DNA from: Myxococcaceae bacterium
GTDB lineage: Bacteria; Myxococcota; Myxococcia; Myxococcales; Myxococcaceae
DNA: 64,000 nucleotides
Direction of reading: 5' to 3'
Assembly (NCBI GenBank): GCA_019694575.1
Contig: JAIBBR010000008.1
Location: 1-64,000 of the forward strand
Shown here: positions 54,738-61,073 of the stretch, piece by piece
Numbering within the stretch: position 1 is the first letter of the stretch
Layout: every line of letters begins with the position of its first letter
Position numbers and translations under genes: made by a program
The notes under the pieces: model-generated
Told to the model about the DNA's origin: nothing
The model's input: the letters and a program-made list of their open reading frames with translations, nothing else
Databases searched by the model: none

Positions 54738-56297
54738 TCAGTCATTTCCCGTGTCGTAACTATTGGGAACGTCGACTTGAAAGGCCACATCGACGTTGCG
54801 TTTGTCACCCGGTTTGAGCGCTACTTTCCAGCGGGCGATACCGTCTTGCGAGTCTATTTGGTAGCCGGCAGTGGTTTTCGCATTGACCGCCACCGTCACA
54901 TCATCGAGCTCCGAGACGGGCAGCCCTTCGGCCACCTCGACTTCCACCGGGCTCTTGCCGTAGTGAGCCAATTCGAAGCGGTAAGCGTAATTGAAACGCT
55001 TTTTGCCGTTGAAGAGGCCCACGTCGCGCTTCAGCTCTTCAACCACCACCCGCTTGATGCGCACCGAGTCTTCGGCGCCAAAACTCAAGGTGAACAACGC
55101 TCCTTCAGCCACGCGCTCTAAGTGGTAGCGGCTGACGAAACCAGTGGCCCGGTACGCATCGAGCGGACCCGCCAAGAATGGAAAGGGCGCCTGGTTGCTC
55201 AAGTCGGCCACGCGAAACACATAGGGCTGCAGCCTAGGCACCGAGCGGAAGGAGAAGGTGGCCTTGAGCGGCGTCTTGGCCACGAAGAGGCGCACTGGCG
55301 TGCCATCACCCACCACCGTGCCGCGCTCGGGCACTTGCAACTGCACCGACAAACCCTGGGCACGGGCCGGCAGCGCGGTGTTGCCCGACGCGTTGCTCGC
55401 CGACACTCCCGCGTGACTCACTTCTTCATCGCGGCGCACCAGCACTTTCTTTTCAGGCTTCTGCTCCACAGAATGCACGAGCAGTTTCTGCACTTCAGGC
55501 GGCGTGGCGTTCTGTGCCGGCACCGCCGTAGACAACGTGATGCGCGCGCTTTTCCAGTCTTCGCCCGTCACCTGCTGCACCGTGGCCCAGGTAGAGAGCT
55601 CTACCTTGCCGCCCGCTTCATCGGCCCGCGCTTCGTACGCTGGAGACCACTGCGCGCCTCCCACCATGTACGTCAGCTCCACCCGCGCTGTTTTGCCGGC
55701 CGGGCAATTCACCAACACCTCGGCCTGCCACTCGCTGCGGCGCGACCACTGCTGCAGCTGAGCGATTTTTCGCAACCAAACGTCGCGCTGCGCATCGACC
55801 GTGCGCAATTTCGTGGCGGTGTCAACCCGCAGGTTGTTGGCGGCGAGCAACGCCTTCGTCGGGGCCTCGACGCTTTGGGCCCACGCCCGGGCATCGCTCG
55901 CGCCGCTCACCAGCTCTCGCGACATCAGCGTCGAAGAGACGTTGGCCAATTCTTGCGCCAAGCGCGCCTGGTTGTCGGCACGCGCCAAGTCTTGCAGCAA
56001 ACCTTCACGTTGCGCATCGAGCGCCTTCAACTTGTCTTGCGCGTCTTTCAGGGCCGGCCCAAATTCTTCAGCGCGCACTTGCTGCTCAGTGCGCAGACCG
56101 AGCACTTGGCCTTGCGTTACCCGCGCGCGAAATGAATCGGCAGCGGCGGCCGGAGTAATGCCGGTAAAGAGCGTTTTCACTTTGGCCGCACAGCTCACCT
56201 CACCGACGCGCGTCACTTGGGCCCGGTCTGGGTACACCACCACCTCGTCGACGCTGGGCACGGCCAAGAGCAACACCGCAACGATTAGCGCGCTCAT
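54738..56297 (-). CDS. DUF4139-domain protein (MuiA-like), second copy
   Basis: A 519-residue exported protein: signal peptide (about 1-15), N-terminal DUF4140-like region (VDEVVVYPDRAQVTRVGEV), a coiled coil (about 80-185) and DUF4139 (about 190-515, with VELTYMVGGAQWSPAYEARADE and AQLTGEDW-like motifs). The family is linked to mucoidy inhibition in Azotobacter but its activity is unknown. The ATG at 56297 overlaps the paralogue upstream by 4 bases. It lacks the long low-complexity insert of that paralogue. Confidence 0.85.
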   Translation of the reverse strand: MSALIVAVLLLAVPSVDEVVVYPDRAQVTRVGEVSCAAKVKTLFTGITPAAAADSFRARVTQGQVLGLRTEQQVRAEEFGPALKDAQDKLKALDAQREGLLQDLARADNQARLAQELANVSSTLMSRELVSGASDARAWAQSVEAPTKALLAANNLRVDTATKLRTVDAQRDVWLRKIAQLQQWSRRSEWQAEVLVNCPAGKTARVELTYMVGGAQWSPAYEARADEAGGKVELSTWATVQQVTGEDWKSARITLSTAVPAQNATPPEVQKLLVHSVEQKPEKKVLVRRDEEVSHAGVSASNASGNTALPARAQGLSVQLQVPERGTVVGDGTPVRLFVAKTPLKATFSFRSVPRLQPYVFRVADLSNQAPFPFLAGPLDAYRATGFVSRYHLERVAEGALFTLSFGAEDSVRIKRVVVEELKRDVGLFNGKKRFNYAYRFELAHYGKSPVEVEVAEGLPVSELDDVTVAVNAKTTAGYQIDSQDGIARWKVALKPGDKRNVDVAFQVDVPNSYDTGND

Positions 56298-58204
56298 GGC
56301 CGCTCCTCACTTTGGTAGAGCTTCCACCCTTTGGGGCGCTTCACGGTGTAGGTGAAAGCGACCACCGTTTTCTGCGCCGGAGGCACGTTGAGCCGCCACT
56401 CCAATGCGCCAGTACGGCTGTCTTGGGTGGCCATCGGTTTCGATTCTAACAGCTTGATGGTGACGTCTTTGTCTGTGGTGACGGGCACCTGGTCAACCAT
56501 GCGCACGTTCATCGCGGCGCGGTACGGGTTGGCGAGCTCGATGGTGACCGTGTAGCGCGACACTTCGTCTTTGCTGATGATGCCTTCTTCAGACTGCACC
56601 ACCTTCACGTTGCGCACAGGGCGCAAGCTCCGGTCGATGCCGAGCGGCAAGGTCAACACCTCTCCGGGCGATACCAGTTTCAACCGTGCGGTGCCCGACG
56701 GGTCTTCTCCCACGAAGAGGCTGGCGTTGCCGGCGGGTAACGGTTGCGCAGAAGGGTTTTTCAGCTCGGCCACCAAGAACGCTTCGGGAAAGAGCGCGGG
56801 GTAAAGCTTTCTCTCAACTTTCACCGGCCACGCTTCGGTGAAGAGCGCCACTTTGCGCGCGCCTTTGCCCGAGGGCACTGTCTCTTTTTGCAGCGAGGGG
56901 TACACCAAGTCGTAGCCGCCTCCAGCCACCGCGGGCAAATCGGCGCTGAGCGATTGGCCGCGGTACGCCGAAGGTGGCGCGAGGCTGAAACCGAACGTGG
57001 GGGCCGACGGTTCGGGCGCAGAATTCGTCAGCGTCACCCGCTCCTCCCTCATCGCTCTGGGTGCAGGGGCTGCTGGTAAAGCAGGGGGCGGGGCCGGCGC
57101 CTCGTTTTTGCGCTTGTCACTCTCGGCGACTTCGAAAGACTCCATTGAAGCGCCCGACGGAGAGAGCAGCTCTCCTTCGACCGCGTCATCGGCAAATTCG
57201 AGGGCAGTGCGCTTGCGAACCGCCGCGCCGCGGCCCTTCTCTTCAACGGTTTGGCTTTCAGCCGCCGCCACTTGCAACAGCTGCGAACGCAGCAAGTCAT
57301 CTTCTTTCGGCGCCCGCGGCAACGGCGGCACCATTGGCACCGGCCGCGCACTTTCTCGTACCGGCGTCGGAGTAGGAATGAAGCGCTCGCGTTCGCCAAT
57401 TTTCCACGTCAGCAACTTGGGCAGCGTCACCTGCGTGGTGGGCACCGCGGTCGACAGGCGCAGCGCGGCGTCGGCCCAGTCTTCGCCCGACTCTTGCGAC
57501 ACCAAACCCGAAAACGACACCGCCACTTGGCCCGTGTCTGAATTGAGCGCCAAGTCGTAAATGGGGTACCAGCGCGCACGGGTGACGAAATAAGTCAGCT
57601 TCACCGTGCCAGGGCCACCGGCCAATTGCGCCGTCACTTTCCAGCCGAAACGTTTCGCACTCGCCCCCAATAGCCGCGCTTTTTCTGCCAACGCGCGCCG
57701 CTCTTGCTGCAACGTTTCAAGCTTTTGATTCAGCTCACGTCGCCGCGCCTGACTCTTCGCCAAGCTGTCTGACACGAAGGCCAACGCCTGGCTCCAACCA
57801 CTGGCATTCAATTTTGCCGGCGGGCGCTCTGCATTTTCTGGCGGAGCTTTCAAGCCCAACCGCTGCAACTGCGCCATTTGCACATCGAGCGCCGTGGCCT
57901 CACCTTGCAACCGCGCCAACGCGTCGTCGGCTTTCTGCAACTCGGCAATCAGCTTCTTCGCTTCGTCAGTGGGCAGCGCGTCATCTTCGAGTCGCGCCAA
58001 GTCGACCCGCTTGACTTCAGCGCCGCTCGCCTCGACGCGCACACTTTGGGGCTCGACCGTTTGCGGCAACACAGGCCACTCCACCGTCTGGGCGCCTGCC
58101 CCCACGGTGGCCGTGCGCACCACGCGCGCCCGGTCGGAAAAAACGGTGACTTCAGTCATCGGCGCATCGACCGCCGCCGCCAGCACCAACGGGAGCAAAA
58201 CCAT
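56294..58204 (-). CDS. DUF4139-domain protein (MuiA-like), first copy
   Basis: A 636-residue exported protein from ATG 58204, with GGAGGG just upstream. Signal peptide (about 1-15), DUF4140-like N-terminus (MTEVTVFSDRARVVRTATV), coiled coil (about 75-185), then DUF4139 with VKLTYFVTRARWYPIYDLA and SQESGEDWADAALRLSTAVP. A long Pro/Ala/Glu-rich insert (about 290-420) is inside the domain. It and the 54738 gene are paralogues. Both presumably act in the periplasm. Confidence 0.85.
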   Translation of the reverse strand: MVLLPLVLAAAVDAPMTEVTVFSDRARVVRTATVGAGAQTVEWPVLPQTVEPQSVRVEASGAEVKRVDLARLEDDALPTDEAKKLIAELQKADDALARLQGEATALDVQMAQLQRLGLKAPPENAERPPAKLNASGWSQALAFVSDSLAKSQARRRELNQKLETLQQERRALAEKARLLGASAKRFGWKVTAQLAGGPGTVKLTYFVTRARWYPIYDLALNSDTGQVAVSFSGLVSQESGEDWADAALRLSTAVPTTQVTLPKLLTWKIGERERFIPTPTPVRESARPVPMVPPLPRAPKEDDLLRSQLLQVAAAESQTVEEKGRGAAVRKRTALEFADDAVEGELLSPSGASMESFEVAESDKRKNEAPAPPPALPAAPAPRAMREERVTLTNSAPEPSAPTFGFSLAPPSAYRGQSLSADLPAVAGGGYDLVYPSLQKETVPSGKGARKVALFTEAWPVKVERKLYPALFPEAFLVAELKNPSAQPLPAGNASLFVGEDPSGTARLKLVSPGEVLTLPLGIDRSLRPVRNVKVVQSEEGIISKDEVSRYTVTIELANPYRAAMNVRMVDQVPVTTDKDVTIKLLESKPMATQDSRTGALEWRLNVPPAQKTVVAFTYTVKRPKGWKLYQSEERP

Positions 58205-58333
58205 AGGCCCTCCACTCACCCACAAGGTTCTTTCGAATGAAAGAACAAACCTCACCTCGCAGGCCGATTGACGCATGTACGTCTACGGAGGTTCCCTTTG
58301 TCGGCGCCACGACAGCGCCCATGGTTTTGAGCC

Positions 58334-58381
58334 AAAAAAAAAGCGGCCGCCAAGACACCTGGTGGGTGCCCCGGCAGCCGC
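58334..58381 (-). terminator. intrinsic terminator after the 58413 gene
   Basis: Minus-strand arms GCGGCTGCC and GGCGGCCGC (9 bases, one G-T wobble) around a 21-base loop, followed by nine T residues (plus-strand A run 58334-58342). It separates the TIG/Cys-rich/paralogue genes from the DUF4139 unit. Confidence 0.85.
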
Positions 58382-58412
58382 CAATCGAAGATGACGACTC
58401 TAAGGTGACTTT

Positions 58413-59042
58413 TTAGCGATTCAACTTCACCGCAGTCGAGGGCGAGAAGTTCAGCGAACGCACGAAGTCTTGCATCTTGTCTTGCGACAACTTGTCATTG
58501 CGCGAGGTGCCCAAGATGACTTGAATTTCAGGCGCGTCGGTAATGACGGCGTGCACCAAGAATTGGCCAATGGCCGAGGGAACACCGTCTTCGAACATCG
58601 GCCCCGACAGCGCCACGCCGCGGCCGAAGGGCAAGTTCAAGGCTTTGCGCTCGGTGATTTTACCGTTCACCGAACGGGCAGCGCGCTCCGACAACATTTT
58701 CAACAGCTCGCTGTACGCGGTCTGCAGCGCAGCAGCTTGGTCTTCAGCCTTCACATTCTTCATCACCGCGGGCTGGCTCATGGCGGCCATCGGCACCGAA
58801 ATCTGCAGGTAGAAGCCGTCATCGGTGGTCGCTGACTGGCGGGTGAGGTCGAGGTCGACTGGAGCCATGTCGCCCGACTGGTACGGCATTTTTTGATTCT
58901 CGATGAGCGGAATCATGGGGAAGGAGCTGGTCACCACGCCAGTCACATACGCAGGCGGGTTCGGCTTCTCAGCACGCACGTCGGCTTTGCCGGGAGCGGC
59001 ATTCAAAAGTGAAACCACTGCGAAGGCGGCGGCGCTAATCAT
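58413..59042 (-). CDS. hypothetical exported protein, paralogue of 59273
   Basis: A 209-residue protein, ATG 59042 with GGAG 5-6 bases upstream. Signal peptide about 1-17 (AAAFAVVSLLNAAPG). The mature domain shares an aligned pattern with the 59273 product: LTRQSATTDDGFYLQ, AVMKNVKAEDQ, SERAARSVNGKITERKALNLPFG and a C-terminal DKxSxDK...DFVxS. Family not recognised. Followed by a strong terminator. Confidence 0.78.
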   Translation of the reverse strand: MISAAAFAVVSLLNAAPGKADVRAEKPNPPAYVTGVVTSSFPMIPLIENQKMPYQSGDMAPVDLDLTRQSATTDDGFYLQISVPMAAMSQPAVMKNVKAEDQAAALQTAYSELLKMLSERAARSVNGKITERKALNLPFGRGVALSGPMFEDGVPSAIGQFLVHAVITDAPEIQVILGTSRNDKLSQDKMQDFVRSLNFSPSTAVKLNR

Positions 59043-59272
59043 GTCGACTCCATGTCGGGGGGAAAGTGCTTCGTTAAAATGCTTCAACGCCCAAACTAAG
59101 CAACCCGCATGCCGCGCTTTTGCCTTGGGCAGGGGCACACCTTTGAAGGCGCGAAGTCACTGGAAAATTCGAAGCTGCCTACAAAGACTTTCAAGGCTGC
59201 TCTGCGTTTCAACCTTGCAACGGGTAGATCATTTTCGCGTTGCAAAGATGAAAACTAAACCGCGCCAGCCGT

Positions 59273-59848
59273 TCACCGCTTGCCGCTTGCGGGCGGCACG
59301 GTCATCGACTTCACGAAGTCATTCGCCTTGTCTTTCGAGGCTTTGTCGTCGCGTGTGGCAGCCAGAACCACGTACAGCGCGGGTGTCTCGCTGGTTACCA
59401 CATGTGCAATGAATGACCCGTTGGGCTGGTCGCCTTCATCGAGCGTGGGGCCGCTCAACGCGGTGCCTTTACCGACGGGCAGCGTCACGGGCTTGCGGTC
59501 AGCAATTTTGCCGCTCACTGAACGAACCACCCGTTCAGACAACTGCTTTTGCAGCTCGAGAATGGCGCTGGCCACAATTGGCTCTTGCTCTTCGGGCTTA
59601 AGGTTTTTCACGGCAGGGGCCTGCGCCAACGGCAGCAGCGACAGCGACACCAACAAAAAGGTGCCGTCTTCGCTGGTGACCGATTGCCGCGTCAGCGTCA
59701 GCTCGACGCCTCCCGTCGCGTCTGAGACGAAGGGAAATTTCTGCTCTTCTACCTTGGGAGCCACCGAAAAATTGGCGGTGACTTTCACCGATGGCGCAGG
59801 TGACGCGCCGAGAAAGAGTGCAACCGCTGCCAGAGCAAATGAAGTCAT
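59273..59848 (-). CDS. hypothetical exported protein, paralogue of 58413
   Basis: A 191-residue protein with a signal peptide (about 1-16, AAVALFLGASPAPS). It mirrors the 58413 protein: LTRQSVTSEDGTFLLVS, AVKNLKPEEQ, SERVVRSVSGKIADRKPVTLPVG and SKDKANDFVKSM. The GTALSGP motif is also shared (VALSGP in the sister). The 230-base gap to that gene holds no recognised gene. Probable tandem duplication. Confidence 0.78.
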   Translation of the reverse strand: MTSFALAAVALFLGASPAPSVKVTANFSVAPKVEEQKFPFVSDATGGVELTLTRQSVTSEDGTFLLVSLSLLPLAQAPAVKNLKPEEQEPIVASAILELQKQLSERVVRSVSGKIADRKPVTLPVGKGTALSGPTLDEGDQPNGSFIAHVVTSETPALYVVLAATRDDKASKDKANDFVKSMTVPPASGKR

Positions 59849-59924
59849 GTTGAAGTCGATTCGAAGAAGAGTGTTTGAAGAACCACGAGCACCTTAGCAG
59901 GTGAAACCCGTTGGGCAGCGCTGA

Positions 59925-61073
59925 CTACTGCACTTCTAAGCACGACAAGCCGTCGGCGGGAGCGCAGTTCTGACCAATCAAGCACCCACCCGCGCCTTCG
60001 AAGTCGACGCAGCGAATCGAGCGGCAGTCGCCATCGCCAATGCACTTGCGCCGTGAAATCGAACACTCACCGCCGCTGCAGGTTTCGGGCGCACAGTCGG
60101 TGTCTTGCAAACAACTGCAGAAACCGTCGTTGTCGCCTTCAGAAATAGAGCACACCCCGGCACAGAAACCGGCGTTGCTGCCAGGCAGCTTGGCGCAGGT
60201 GCCTCCGCGCTTGCAGTCTTTGTCGTCGACGCACGGCATTTGCGGGTTCGACGGGCACGAAGGGTTTGAGCGCGAGCAGGCCCACTGAGTGAAAACGACA
60301 ATCACGTCTTGGCAGCCATAGCCGCGGGGGCAACTTTGGCCCTGCGAGCAATCAGTGCCGCAGTAGTAATTGCCGGGGTGGGTGGTGTCGATGAGGCAAT
60401 AGTTGGCGCCACGGCCGCAAATATTGGTGCCCGCGCCGTAGTTGCAGTTGGCGCAGTACGGGCGGCGGTCGTCGTCAAAGTCGCTGTAGCACTCATTGCG
60501 CGTCGCTCCGGCGTCGGGAGGCAAGCCGCACAGCTCGCCGAATTTGCAGAAATTCTGGTCGGCGCAGAAGTTGGGGTCACACACACCCACGGTGCATTTG
60601 GCGACGTCAGCGGGCGTGGTGCCGGTGCAAGCGCAGGGTTGCTCGCCACAGCGGCAGCTCGAGCCAGGGCAGTCTCCGTTGCTGTGGCAGCCGTCGATGC
60701 AGGTGGCGCGATTGGTGTCACACACTTGGCCCAACGGGCAGTGCAAGTCGGTGCTGCAGCGGCCCTTGGGCAAGCAGCTGCCGCTCTGGGTTTCGCAGAA
60801 TTGCGACTCATCGCAGTCGGCGTTCGATTCGCAGCCTGAGCGGTCTTGGCAGAAGCCCGACGGGTTGCAGAGCTCGCGGGGGTGACACGCTTCGTCGGTG
60901 CGGCAGTAGCATTGCCCGGTGCGCGTCTCGCAACGAAACGCGCTGGCTGGCGTGCCGCAGTCTTTGTCTTCGATGCAGCCGCTGCCCGCCACGCGCTCTT
61001 TGCGGCAGCCAGTAAAAGACAGCGTGGCCCATATGGCCAACCCCAGAAAAAGAAACGCGCCTCGTATTTTCAC
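59925..61073 (-). CDS. Cys-rich lipoprotein with repeated CxxDxDC-type motifs
   Basis: A 382-residue lipoprotein from GTG 61073, whose start overlaps the upstream TGA by 4 bases (GTGA). Lipobox LSFTGC. The mature protein has more than 40 Cys in short repeats (CIEDKDCGTP, SNADCDESQFCETQ, GCHSNGDCPGSSCRC, CVDDKDCKRGGTCAK). They resemble EGF/Dickkopf-like disulfide modules. A surface or adhesion role is typical of such proteins; the TIG protein gene precedes it, so they may be partners. Confidence 0.83.
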   Translation of the reverse strand: MKIRGAFLFLGLAIWATLSFTGCRKERVAGSGCIEDKDCGTPASAFRCETRTGQCYCRTDEACHPRELCNPSGFCQDRSGCESNADCDESQFCETQSGSCLPKGRCSTDLHCPLGQVCDTNRATCIDGCHSNGDCPGSSCRCGEQPCACTGTTPADVAKCTVGVCDPNFCADQNFCKFGELCGLPPDAGATRNECYSDFDDDRRPYCANCNYGAGTNICGRGANYCLIDTTHPGNYYCGTDCSQGQSCPRGYGCQDVIVVFTQWACSRSNPSCPSNPQMPCVDDKDCKRGGTCAKLPGSNAGFCAGVCSISEGDNDGFCSCLQDTDCAPETCSGGECSISRRKCIGDGDCRSIRCVDFEGAGGCLIGQNCAPADGLSCLEVQ

